Positions 1 to 6,252 of a DNA stretch of 9,846 nucleotides are shown here, piece after piece (the first letter of the stretch is position 1; each line of letters opens with the position of its first letter). This DNA is from Gammaproteobacteria bacterium. GTDB lineage: Bacteria > Pseudomonadota > Gammaproteobacteria > Thiohalomonadales > Thiohalomonadaceae. A model generated the notes under the pieces. That model made no database searches. It had not been told where the DNA came from and saw only the letters and a program-made list of their open reading frames with translations. Made by a program: the position numbers and the translations under genes. The stretch covers positions 1 through 9,846 of the forward strand of contig JADFYS010000054.1 of the NCBI GenBank assembly GCA_015232955.1, given 5' to 3'.

Positions 1-206
1 TCACTATTACGCGTCGTTGTGCCTTGCACTGCGCCGCCACAAACGCACCCTTCACGGTGTCCAACTGCGGATTTTAGGTTGAAATATTGTGAATTTCATC
101 GCACCATCATGTTGATGGGTATTTATCGCGGTCAACTGCGGATTTAGGGTAATCCTCTACGCAGTGTTCAATCGTCACAAAGAGAGAGAATGATGAAGGA
201 AGTGGT
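1..206. other. Left-edge intergenic sequence, no supported gene
   Basis: No reading frame here can be tied to a known protein. All three forward frames end at stops before ratA, and reverse frames break quickly. In many gammaproteobacteria the gene divergent from ratA is smpB, but no SmpB N-terminus is recognisable, so either it lies further left or the order is different here. The stretch contains two copies of a 13-bp motif (listed separately) and presumably the ratA promoter, but I see no convincing -35/-10 pair. The first 60 bases could be the edge of a mobile element or a degraded gene; this is only a guess. Confidence 0.5.
60..150. repeat. Imperfect direct repeat around core CAACTGCGGATTT
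   Basis: Two copies of the 13-base core CAACTGCGGATTT lie at 62-74 and 133-145, 71 bp apart in the same orientation. Similarity continues on the right: TAGGTT after the first copy and AGGGT after the second. A 13-base identity plus flanking likeness in 150 bp of non-coding sequence is unlikely to be chance. The motif could be the end of an insertion sequence or MITE, or a regulator binding site. No transposase is visible to decide this. Confidence 0.55.
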
Positions 207-647
207 GTGACTAGCGTCAATAAGAGCGCACTGGTGCGACACAGTGTTGAGAAGATGTATCGGCTGGTGAGTGATGTTGAGGGTTATCCCGGGTTTCTAC
301 CGTGGTGTGGGGGGGCGGAGATCCTCTCCCGGGAGGAGGGTATGGTGGTCGCAACAGTGGTGATTAGCTACGGTAGTTTGACCAAGCCTTTCACCACCCG
401 AAACACCCTTCTTCCCAATGAATCGATAGAGATGGTACTTGAAGAGGGGCCGTTTCGCTCTCTTCACGGGATCTGGCGCTTCCATAGGCTCTCTGACGAG
501 GCGAGCAAGATCGCCCTGGATCTCGAGTTTGAGTTCTCGAGCCGACTTGTGGCGGCAACTTTAGGGGTGGTTTTTAACCAGATCACCAACACACTGGTAG
601 ATGCCTTTGTAAAAAAAGCGGATGAGGTTTATGGAAAAGATGGCTGA
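207..647 (+). CDS. ratA: RatA / COQ10-like START-domain protein
   Basis: The 146-aa product matches the RatA (YfjG) family in length and sequence: the N-terminal signature VEGYPGFLPWC (residues 24-34), a central segment with GPFRSLHGIWRF (81-92), and a C-terminal amphipathic helix with FNQITNTLVDAFVKKA. The family has the START/COQ10 helix-grip fold. E. coli RatA was described as an inhibitor of 70S ribosome association, while mitochondrial and other bacterial homologues bind ubiquinone; which role applies here cannot be told from sequence. The start is GTG at 207, preceded at a good distance by the Shine-Dalgarno-like GAAGGA (195-200). The gene overlaps rnfH and converges on bamE, the conserved gammaproteobacterial arrangement. 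A run of seven G (309-315) lies in frame. Confidence 0.93.
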   Translation: MTSVNKSALVRHSVEKMYRLVSDVEGYPGFLPWCGGAEILSREEGMVVATVVISYGSLTKPFTTRNTLLPNESIEMVLEEGPFRSLHGIWRFHRLSDEASKIALDLEFEFSSRLVAATLGVVFNQITNTLVDAFVKKADEVYGKDG

Positions 648-960
648 AGAGCAAACTTCGATAATGGTAGAAGTTGCCTATGCAACCCCTACAGAACAGC
701 AGATATTTACAGTGACACTCGGATCAGCGGCAACAGTGCAGGAGGCGATTGAGCTTTCGGGGGTACTCCAGGCATTTCCTGAAATTGATCTTGAAAAGAG
801 TGATGTCGGTATCTTTAGTAAGGTGGCTAAATTGAGCGCCACACTGCGCGAGCGAGACCGAATAGAGATCTATCGCCCTTTAATTGCAGATCCCAAAGCT
901 GTGCGCAAACAGCGGGCGAGTGAGGGGAAGAAGATGAACAAAGGTGGCGGTGAGGAGTAA
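640..960 (+). CDS. rnfH: RnfH family protein (RatB, UPF0125)
   Basis: Small ubiquitin-like-fold protein of the RnfH family. Diagnostic stretches are VEVAYATP near the N-terminus, IDLEKSDVGIFSKVAKLS in the middle, and DRIEIYRPLIADPKAVRKQRA near the end, which closely resembles E. coli YfjF. Three in-frame ATGs (622, 631, 640) are possible. I chose 640 because it gives 106 aa, nearest to the family's usual 90-100 residues, and an 8-nt overlap with the ratA stop (ATGGCTGA), typical of translational coupling; 622 would add six residues. The C-terminal tail is basic and then Gly/Glu-rich. The function is poorly known: the name comes from linkage to rnf genes in Rhodobacter, and E. coli RatB has been treated as a partner of RatA. 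Confidence 0.92.
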   Translation: MAEEQTSIMVEVAYATPTEQQIFTVTLGSAATVQEAIELSGVLQAFPEIDLEKSDVGIFSKVAKLSATLRERDRIEIYRPLIADPKAVRKQRASEGKKMNKGGGEE

Positions 961-970
961 AATTCCGACA

Positions 971-1360
971 TCAACGGACAATCGTATCTGCACTCAGAGG
1001 AATTTTTCCCTTGGTAATGATCTCTGAAACACGGTTCTCTTGAAAGAGTAGGGTCAGGCCATAACGATCAGACCTCTCGCCCGACTTGCCGCCGTGGGCG
1101 AGAGAGAATTGATAATCCCAGCGGTTGGGGTGAAACGGATCCTGCAGCAGGGGTGAGCCGAACACAGTGATGACCTCATCTTTGCTCATCCCTTGCTGCA
1201 GCTGCTGCAGCTGCTCTTGAGTGACCACATTACCTTGTTGAACCTCAATTTTATGGGCACATCCGCCTAAAGCGAACAGGAGGGGCGCGAGGAGTCCAAC
1301 CCCCACCCTCTGCAGGGTGGTGGCTTTTGGACTGACGGCGCTGCTGCCGTTACTGCTCAT
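971..1360 (-). CDS. bamE: Outer-membrane assembly lipoprotein BamE (SmpA/OmlA)
   Basis: The 129-aa product has a hydrophobic signal segment (about residues 19-33) ending in the lipobox LGGC, so the mature lipoprotein should start at Cys34. The mature part carries the BamE signature: VQQGNVVTQEQLQQL, GMSKDEVITVFGSP, and DPFHPNRWDYQF. BamE is the small lipoprotein of the BAM complex at the inner face of the outer membrane, supporting BamA and BamD in beta-barrel insertion. Its 3' end lies 10 bp from the rnfH stop, with no terminator hairpin visible between them. Its start lies 11 nt inside the end of the frame that continues rne, so it appears to be co-transcribed with, and possibly translationally coupled to, rne. 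A weak GGATA Shine-Dalgarno lies at 1367-1371. The 18 residues before the hydrophobic segment are long for a signal peptide n-region, but no better start is evident. Confidence 0.95.
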   Translation of the reverse strand: MSSNGSSAVSPKATTLQRVGVGLLAPLLFALGGCAHKIEVQQGNVVTQEQLQQLQQGMSKDEVITVFGSPLLQDPFHPNRWDYQFSLAHGGKSGERSDRYGLTLLFQENRVSEIITKGKIPLSADTIVR

Positions 1361-2060
1361 GCGTCTTATCCGGCGGGTTGTCGCTCCCCCCCCCAGCTAC
1401 TGTTACCGCCTCTGAAGCCGCTTCTGAAGCCGCTTCTTTGGTCTCAGTGCTGCTACTGCTGCTCTTCTTCTTTTTTACGGTTCTCTTCTTTACAACCCTG
1501 CTTTTGGGGGAGGTGCTCCGTTTTTTGGTGCTGCTTTTTCGCTTGGGGGGAGGCGACGGCTCTCCCTTCTCCTCAGTCTCACTGTCGCGCGCGCTCTCTT
1601 GGCGAGGGGATTCGTCCGAGGTCGCAGGGGGGGGAGATAGTGTCGGATCGGCTTGGGGCTTGACCGCTGCTTCGGCCTCTGGCGTTGAGGGAGAGAGATT
1701 GTTGAGTGAAGAGCTCTCTGCTGGACTACTCTCTGTTTGCACTACAGTGGCTCTGGCTGTCGGAGTCTCGGGGGGGGGCTCCGCACTCTGCACGCTCCGA
1801 GGCAGCGGTGCAGGTTTGATCGTCTCGACCCCACGCTCTGGTATAGAAGATCCACGCCCATCGGGGGGAGCGTTCGTCTCTGCTCTGTTGATCTTCGGTT
1901 CACCTTCGTCGCTCTTGATGTTATCTGCTGCTACGGGAGTCGTGGGTGAGGTGGCGATCGGAGTCACACTCTCTTGCTGGGTATCGCGCTCTGCTGTCGT
2001 GGGAGAGGGTGGCGAGGAGGTATCCTCCTGAGCTCTCTTTGGCGGAAGCGGTTTTGGCGA
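1350..2060 (-). other. rne: Frame-shifted 3' continuation of rne (RNase E C-terminal tail)
   Basis: Beyond the C13 run the annotated rne frame stops after about 46 residues, whereas the neighbouring minus frame stays open to the stop at 1350-1352. It encodes about 236 residues rich in Pro, Ser, Thr, Glu and Lys, with acidic Pro-rich sequence first, a strongly basic Lys/Arg block (about 1450-1530) and an EAASEAASEA repeat near the end. This matches the disordered scaffold half of RNase E in style. The segment contains no Met, so it is unlikely to be an independent gene. Joining it to rne with 12 C gives about 1045 aa, near E. coli RNase E (1061). It ends inside the bamE start, as expected for a translated reading frame. 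Protein-interaction microdomains for enolase or PNPase are not recognisable by eye. Confidence 0.8.
1411..1434. repeat. 12-bp tandem repeat in rne 3' tail
   Basis: The unit TCTGAAGCCGCT occurs twice in direct tandem (1411-1422 and 1423-1434). In the shifted rne frame it encodes the repeat SEAASEAASEA. Because 12 is a multiple of three, copy-number change would alter length without breaking the frame. Confidence 0.8.
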
Positions 2061-4488
2061 GGGGGGGGGGGGGAGTGGTGGTGGACTCTGTAGTCGCAGA
2101 GGAGGGTGGCAGATCTCGTTGTTGAGAACCCGCCTGTTCGCCACTAGATGAAGCGGAAGGGGTTGCGGTCTCCGGTTGGGGCAAGTCTGCGCTTTTTGGC
2201 GTTTGTTCCGCAAATGGTGTCCTCTTCACATCGGATACTGGGGCCGATTCGCGCCTCTCTTGCTCTGGACGCGAGCCATCCTCTGCGCGAACACCCTCTG
2301 GGGTTGAGGACGGCTGCAGCCCCTCCGAACTCCCATCTTCGGTTCGCTCAGGATTGGGGGGACGATTGCTGTTTCTTGAACCGGAAGAGCGTCTTCTGCC
2401 GCGACCTCGGCTGCGACGGCTTCTACCACCACCTTCGCCCGATTCGGATTCAGAACGGCCATCCGGCCCTCTGGTTGGGGCGTTGCTGTTCCCCTCACTC
2501 TGTGGCTCCTCTCTTTTCTCCGGACTGCTCTCTCTCTCCGGGCGGTTATCTGCAGCAGCCTCTTGCTGGCGGTTGCCCTCTTCACTGCGGTTACCACTGT
2601 TTTGGCGACTGTCAGCGTCTGTCTGGGAAGGGCGGCGTTCACTGTCACCACTTCCGTTTTCCGACCCTTTCTGATTACGGGAGCCACGACGGCGGCTACC
2701 CCGACCTCTTCGGGGTGCCCTCTCCCCCTCACTGGGGTTGGGTTTGGCTTCTATCGGCTCAACGGCGGTTGGTTTTGCCTCTTCAGGGTCACTCTCCGCA
2801 CCGGTAAAGATGGAGAAGAGACGGGTTAAAAAGCCTCCGCTCTTCTCTTCAGGCGCTACGACGGTGCTCTGGGGAGAGGGCGGGGTCACCAGTGGGGTGA
2901 CCCCTTTGACTGCCGGAGCCAGCTTTGGAACGGTTCGGTTACTGTTTTGGGGGGAGTAGTCGCTCTCTACCGCCTCGATCTGTTCAAAACTTGAACGGTT
3001 GTGCTCATCTTCATTGACCTCACTCATCCGTACCCGCTGCAGGTTGTATTCAGGTGTTTGGAGTGTCGGGTTGGGAATAAGAATGATCTTGACCTGCTGT
3101 CGATCTTCGATCTCATTGATACCGGCGCGCTTCTCATTGAGGAGAAAGGTGGCGATCTCAATCGGCATCTGAACCTTGATCTGTGCCGTCTTCTCCTTCA
3201 TCGCATCCTCTTCAATGATACGGAGGATGGAGAGGGCGAGCGACTCGACACCGCGGATGGTCCCTTGACCATCACAGCGGGGACAGACATTCTGGGTCGA
3301 CTCACCGAGAGAGGGGCGCAGTCGTTGGCGAGACATCTCCAACAGACCAAAACGAGAGATTCTCCCCACCTGAACGCGTGCCCGATCGATCTTCAGGGCA
3401 TCGCGGAGCCGGTTCTCTACTGCACGCTGGTTGCGTGCCGGCGACATATCGATGAAATCGATCACCACCAACCCTCCCAGGTCTCGCAGACGGAGTTGTC
3501 GCGCCACTTCGTCAGCAGCCTCAAGATTGGTATTGAGTGCAGTCTCCTCGATATCACCCCCTTTGGTTGAACGAGCGGAGTTGATATCGATCGCAATCAT
3601 CGCCTCAGTGTGGTCGATGACGATGGATCCCCCCGAAGGGAGACGCACCTCCCGCAGATAGGCGGACTCAATCTGCGACTCAATCTGGTAGCGGGTGAAG
3701 AGGGGGACACTATCAGTGTAATGTTTGATTTTATTCAGGTTATGAGGCATAACCTGTGACATAAAGTCTTTCGCTTGCTGGAAGGCGACTCCATCATCAA
3801 ACAGCAGCTCACCAATATCGGCACGGAGATAGTCACGAATGGTGCGGATGATAATATTGCCCTCTTGATAGATGAGGGCGGGCGCCTTGCGAGCCTTGGC
3901 GGCGTTATCGATGGCGTTCCAGAGTTGCAGTAGATAATCGAGATCCCACTGTAACGCCTCGGCGCTTTTGCCCACACCGGCAGTGCGGACGATGACCCCC
4001 ATCTCTTCGGGGATAGTGAGTTGGCTCAGGGCGCTGCGCAACTCGGTCCGATCTTCGCCATCGATACGCCGGGAGACGCCGCCGGCACGGGGGTTATTGG
4101 GCATTAACACCAGATAGCGCCCGGCAAGGCTGATAAAGGTGGTCAGGGCGGCCCCTTTGTTGCCCCGCTCCTCTTTTTCTACCTGAACCAGAAGTTCCTG
4201 CCCTTCGTTTAGGACTTTTTTGATCTCGGGTCGGCCACCGCCATCGCTGTTCTGGAAGTAGTTGCGGGAGATCTCCTTTAAAGGGAGGAAGCCGTGTCGC
4301 TCTGTACCATAGGTGACAAAGGCGGCTTCAAGGCTTGGCTCAATACGGGTGATTTTCGCCAGATAGATATTGGATTTTTTTTGAAGACGGGTTGAGTTTT
4401 CGATATCCAGATCATAAAGCCGTTGACCATCTACCATGGCTACCCGCAACTCTTCTGGCTGAGTCGCGTTAAAAAGTATTCTTTTCAT
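1921..4488 (-). CDS. rne: Ribonuclease E, frame as read (855 codons, probably frameshifted)
   Basis: Essential endoribonuclease starting mRNA decay and processing rRNA/tRNA precursors; core of the degradosome on the inner membrane face. Residues 1-500 are the canonical catalytic half: start MKRILFNATQ, S1 domain about 36-120, catalytic metal-binding Asp301 (AIDINSAR) and Asp344 (VVIDFIDM), matching E. coli D303 and D346, and the Zn-link CPRC (Cys402, Cys405) that joins protomers. After it come an amphipathic segment GGFLTRLFSIFTG (551-563), matching the membrane-targeting segment A, and two Arg-rich RNA-binding blocks (about 588-603 and 689-705). A C13 run after Thr805 throws the frame into a 46-residue tail ending at 1921 that has no RNase E character. 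The active site is intact, so catalysis should survive either way. The start has a good Shine-Dalgarno and lies behind a long leader. Confidence 0.96.
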   Translation of the reverse strand: MKRILFNATQPEELRVAMVDGQRLYDLDIENSTRLQKKSNIYLAKITRIEPSLEAAFVTYGTERHGFLPLKEISRNYFQNSDGGGRPEIKKVLNEGQELLVQVEKEERGNKGAALTTFISLAGRYLVLMPNNPRAGGVSRRIDGEDRTELRSALSQLTIPEEMGVIVRTAGVGKSAEALQWDLDYLLQLWNAIDNAAKARKAPALIYQEGNIIIRTIRDYLRADIGELLFDDGVAFQQAKDFMSQVMPHNLNKIKHYTDSVPLFTRYQIESQIESAYLREVRLPSGGSIVIDHTEAMIAIDINSARSTKGGDIEETALNTNLEAADEVARQLRLRDLGGLVVIDFIDMSPARNQRAVENRLRDALKIDRARVQVGRISRFGLLEMSRQRLRPSLGESTQNVCPRCDGQGTIRGVESLALSILRIIEEDAMKEKTAQIKVQMPIEIATFLLNEKRAGINEIEDRQQVKIILIPNPTLQTPEYNLQRVRMSEVNEDEHNRSSFEQIEAVESDYSPQNSNRTVPKLAPAVKGVTPLVTPPSPQSTVVAPEEKSGGFLTRLFSIFTGAESDPEEAKPTAVEPIEAKPNPSEGERAPRRGRGSRRRGSRNQKGSENGSGDSERRPSQTDADSRQNSGNRSEEGNRQQEAAADNRPERESSPEKREEPQSEGNSNAPTRGPDGRSESESGEGGGRSRRSRGRGRRRSSGSRNSNRPPNPERTEDGSSEGLQPSSTPEGVRAEDGSRPEQERRESAPVSDVKRTPFAEQTPKSADLPQPETATPSASSSGEQAGSQQRDLPPSSATTESTTTPPPPLAKTASAKESSGGYLLATLSHDSRARYPARECDSDRHLTHDSRSSR
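2061..2073. repeat. Homopolymer G13/C13 tract inside rne
   Basis: Thirteen consecutive G on the + strand, C on the rne coding strand. The coding strand reads ACT, 13 C, then TCGCCAAAACC. Twelve C would give ACT-CCC-CCC-CCC-CCC-TCG and join the 5' rne frame to the long open frame running to 1350; thirteen C do not. Such a run is prone to polymerase slippage and also to sequencing or assembly error. Confidence 0.97.
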
Positions 4489-4494
4489 TACATA

Positions 4495-4499
4495 TCCTT
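4495..4499 (-). promoter_or_regulatory. Ribosome binding site of rne
   Basis: On the minus strand AAGGA lies six bases before the rne ATG (AAGGATATGTAATG). It supports the start at 4488 and agrees with the conserved N-terminus MKRILFN. Confidence 0.8.
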
Positions 4500-4656
4500 A
4501 AGTATGCACCCATCTCCAGGTCAGAGTAGACCGACGGCAAGCTAAAAGGCGGCCCTGCTGAGGCGACAGTCGAGATGCTCGCAGATTCAGGGCGCTTCTA
4601 TTCCGGCAATCGACACGGATCTCGGGGTAGAGTGCAATAATTCCAATGGCCACACA

Positions 4657-4690
4657 CCTACTGCGTTACAGAAATTGAAGACGCTGTAGG
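4657..4690 (-). promoter_or_regulatory. Stem-loop in the rne leader
   Basis: CCTACTGCGT (4657-4666) and ACGCTGTAGG (4681-4690) form a nine-pair stem broken by one central mismatch, with a 14-nt loop. It lies about 170-200 nt upstream of the rne start codon. A hairpin of this kind in the rne 5' UTR is the type of element used for RNase E autoregulation in E. coli. I cannot confirm homology to the known rne leader hairpins. Confidence 0.5.
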
Positions 4691-4810
4691 GGTGACAAAA
4701 AACAGTAGCCCACGCTCCTCGCTTCAGTCACTGCAACACGCGGTTGACGCTGGTGCGGGGAGGTTGAGTCTCCTAATCATGGTCAACTCTCAAAGAGAGG
4801 AGGACCGCTC

Positions 4811-4832
4811 CCAAACGGCCTGTAGCGTTTGG
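4811..4832. repeat. Inverted repeat CCAAACG / CGTTTGG
   Basis: A perfect 7-bp inverted repeat (4811-4817 and 4826-4832) with an 8-nt spacer. No T-run follows in either direction, so it is not a typical terminator. It could be an operator or a second hairpin of the rne leader. Confidence 0.5.
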
Positions 4833-5053
4833 AAAATGTAACTATTCAAAACAGTTGGTAACAGCAAAAACAGGAAAACAGGTATTCATAACGACTACTG
4901 AAACCGCTGTTTATTGAGGTCCATTGGCTATGGGATAAGGATCAACCAAGCAGGTTGACCAGGCATAAGAATAAAGAAGAATGGCCCCCAATTCAGGAGC
5001 GGGGAATATATCAAGAAAAAGATTCTGTAGCAATAGTGGGGTTGAAGAGGAGA

Positions 5054-5095
5054 ACCGCTGTAGCTGGATTAAAATCCGGGTCCCGGAGAGGCGGT
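5054..5095. repeat. Nested palindromes upstream of the rne leader
   Basis: The outer arms ACCGCT (5054-5059) and GGCGGT (5090-5095) can pair, with one G-U. Inside lie GGATTAAAATCC (5066-5077) and the palindrome CCGGG-T-CCCGG (5076-5086). If a minus-strand promoter at about 5141-5146 is used, this would form a structure near the 5' end of the rne mRNA; otherwise it could be an extragenic palindromic element. Confidence 0.4.
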
Positions 5096-5106
5096 AGCCG
5101 CGACTC

Positions 5107-5150
5107 TTGCTTGCTTATAACCAATTGAATTAAATATATTATTATATCGT
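5107..5150. promoter_or_regulatory. AT-rich divergent promoter zone, candidate -10 boxes
   Basis: On the minus strand a perfect TATAAT occurs at 5146-5141, but with no good -35 at 16-18 bp; it would give an rne leader of about 645 nt. On the + strand TTGCTT (5111-5116) and TATATT (5135-5140) are 18 bp apart and could serve rluC. These are visual consensus matches in AT-rich DNA, so either may be fortuitous. Confidence 0.3.
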
Positions 5151-5295
5151 TCTAAATCCTTGAACAGCCACACATCCCAACGCCCTGAAGCCCACGATTT
5201 CCAACGCTCTTGAGTACATCGGTTCATTAGATGACATCTGTTCGCAGCCAAATTGGTGGTGTCTGGGTTAAAATGGCTCTTTTTTGGGTGGAGAG

Positions 5296-6252
5296 ATGGC
5301 TGTGGAGAAGAGCGACAACTGGCAGAGTGTGACTGAAGTGGTTGTCGGAGAGGGGGGGGATGGCCAGCGGCTCGACAATTTTTTGATGAAACACTTGAAG
5401 GGGGTGCCCAAAAGTCACATCTACCGCATCGTGCGTAAAGGTGAGGTGAGAGTCAACAAGGGGCGCTGTCAGAATAAGCGGAAGTTGATGTGCGGCGATA
5501 CGGTGCGTATTCCCCCTATTCGCCTTGAACAGCAAGAGAGCCTGACACCCAGCGCCTCCCTGCTGCAACTGCTCCGGCGATCGGTGCTGTTTGAAGATGA
5601 CCGCTTCCTCTTTCTCGATAAACCGGCTGGTGTCGCAGTCCATGGCGGAAGTGGTGTTAGCCATGGGGTGATAGAGGGGTTGCGCCAGCTCCGACCCGAC
5701 GCCCCCTATCTGGAGCTGGCTCATCGCCTGGATCGTGACACCTCGGGCTGTCTGGTGATCGCCAAACGGCGCAGCGCGTTGCGGGCGTTCCATGGCTTAA
5801 CCCAGAGTGGCGGTATTGATAAACGGTATCGCGCATTGGTGATGGGGGTTTGGCAGGGGGGAGAGCGGAGCGTAAATGCACCGCTACTTAAAAGAAATAC
5901 ACTCTCCGGAGAGCGGATTGTCACCGTCTCGCCCTCAGGAAAGATGGCGCGAACACTCTTCAGGCCACTGACCCAGTATCGTCAAGGGAGCTTGCTAGAG
6001 GTGAAGCTGGTGACGGGTCGAACGCATCAGATTCGGGTTCACGCCAAACATATCGGCCACCCCCTCGCCGCTGATCCCAAATATGGCGATGCGCAATACA
6101 ATCAGCAGATGACAGATTTAGGACTCAAAAGAGTTTTTTTACATGCCCACTCTATTCGCTTTACCCTGCCAGAGATCTTCACCTATGACCTTGTCGCCCC
6201 TCTTCCTGAGGGTCTGCAGCAGCTACTTCAGCGCCTGGAGCCAATAACATGA
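5296..6252 (+). CDS. rluC: 23S rRNA pseudouridine synthase RluC
   Basis: Converts specific 23S rRNA uridines (955, 2504 and 2580 in E. coli numbering) to pseudouridine. From the ATG at 5296 the product is 318 aa, as usual for RluC (E. coli 319). It begins with an S4 RNA-binding domain (GQRLDNFLMKHLKGVPKSHI, then RKGEVRVNKGR), followed by the RluA-type catalytic domain: DKPAGVAVHGGSG, the active-site motif HRLDRDTSG with catalytic Asp146, and the C-terminal VTGRTHQIRVHAKHIGHPLAADPKYGD. Start choice is uncertain: GGAG (5290-5293) is very close to ATG 5296, while GTG 5302 or TTG 5284 remain possible. Divergent from rne, as in other gammaproteobacteria, and coupled to the next gene by an ATGA overlap. 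Confidence 0.96.
   Translation: MAVEKSDNWQSVTEVVVGEGGDGQRLDNFLMKHLKGVPKSHIYRIVRKGEVRVNKGRCQNKRKLMCGDTVRIPPIRLEQQESLTPSASLLQLLRRSVLFEDDRFLFLDKPAGVAVHGGSGVSHGVIEGLRQLRPDAPYLELAHRLDRDTSGCLVIAKRRSALRAFHGLTQSGGIDKRYRALVMGVWQGGERSVNAPLLKRNTLSGERIVTVSPSGKMARTLFRPLTQYRQGSLLEVKLVTGRTHQIRVHAKHIGHPLAADPKYGDAQYNQQMTDLGLKRVFLHAHSIRFTLPEIFTYDLVAPLPEGLQQLLQRLEPIT

Larger units (their letters stand above)
4489..5295. promoter_or_regulatory. rne-rluC divergent intergenic region with presumed long rne leader
   Basis: About 800 bp separate the two divergent genes, and no supportable protein gene lies in them; a 60-codon reverse frame at 5069-5251 has no family likeness and crosses the likely promoter zone. E. 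coli rne has a 361-nt structured 5' UTR through which RNase E feedback-regulates its own mRNA. The size of this gap and the hairpins at 4657-4690, 4787-4799 and 4811-4832 fit a similar leader here. The AT-rich stretch 5115-5160 is the best place for both promoters. A function for the leader is inferred from the gene and position, not from a recognised conserved element. Confidence 0.5.

Noticed and set aside
961..970. Terminator between rnfH and bamE
   Set aside because: Only 10 bp separate the convergent stops, and no inverted repeat with a T-run is present there.
1378..2031. 217-codon + strand frame antisense to the rne tail
   Set aside because: It reads as Leu/Phe/Ser/Gly-rich low complexity, the mirror of the Lys/Ser/Pro-rich rne tail. 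There is no domain and no ribosome site, and the opposite strand explains it.
2226..2732. 168-codon minus-strand frame inside rne
   Set aside because: An out-of-frame Arg/Val/Ala-rich reading of the Arg-rich rne region, fully overlapped by the genuine rne frame, which shows the expected RNA-binding blocks.
4695..4740. Possible attenuator with a T6 run in the rne leader (minus strand)
   Set aside because: A run of six T follows GGGCTACTG, but no stable GC-rich stem immediately precedes it, so it does not meet the form of an intrinsic terminator.
5069..5251. 60-codon minus-strand frame in the rne-rluC gap
   Set aside because: No recognisable family, no good ribosome site, and it crosses the AT-rich promoter zone and the palindromes.
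5227..5793. 188-codon minus-strand frame overlapping rluC
   Set aside because: Antisense to the S4 and catalytic parts of rluC, whose + strand product is unambiguous; the reverse product resembles no family.
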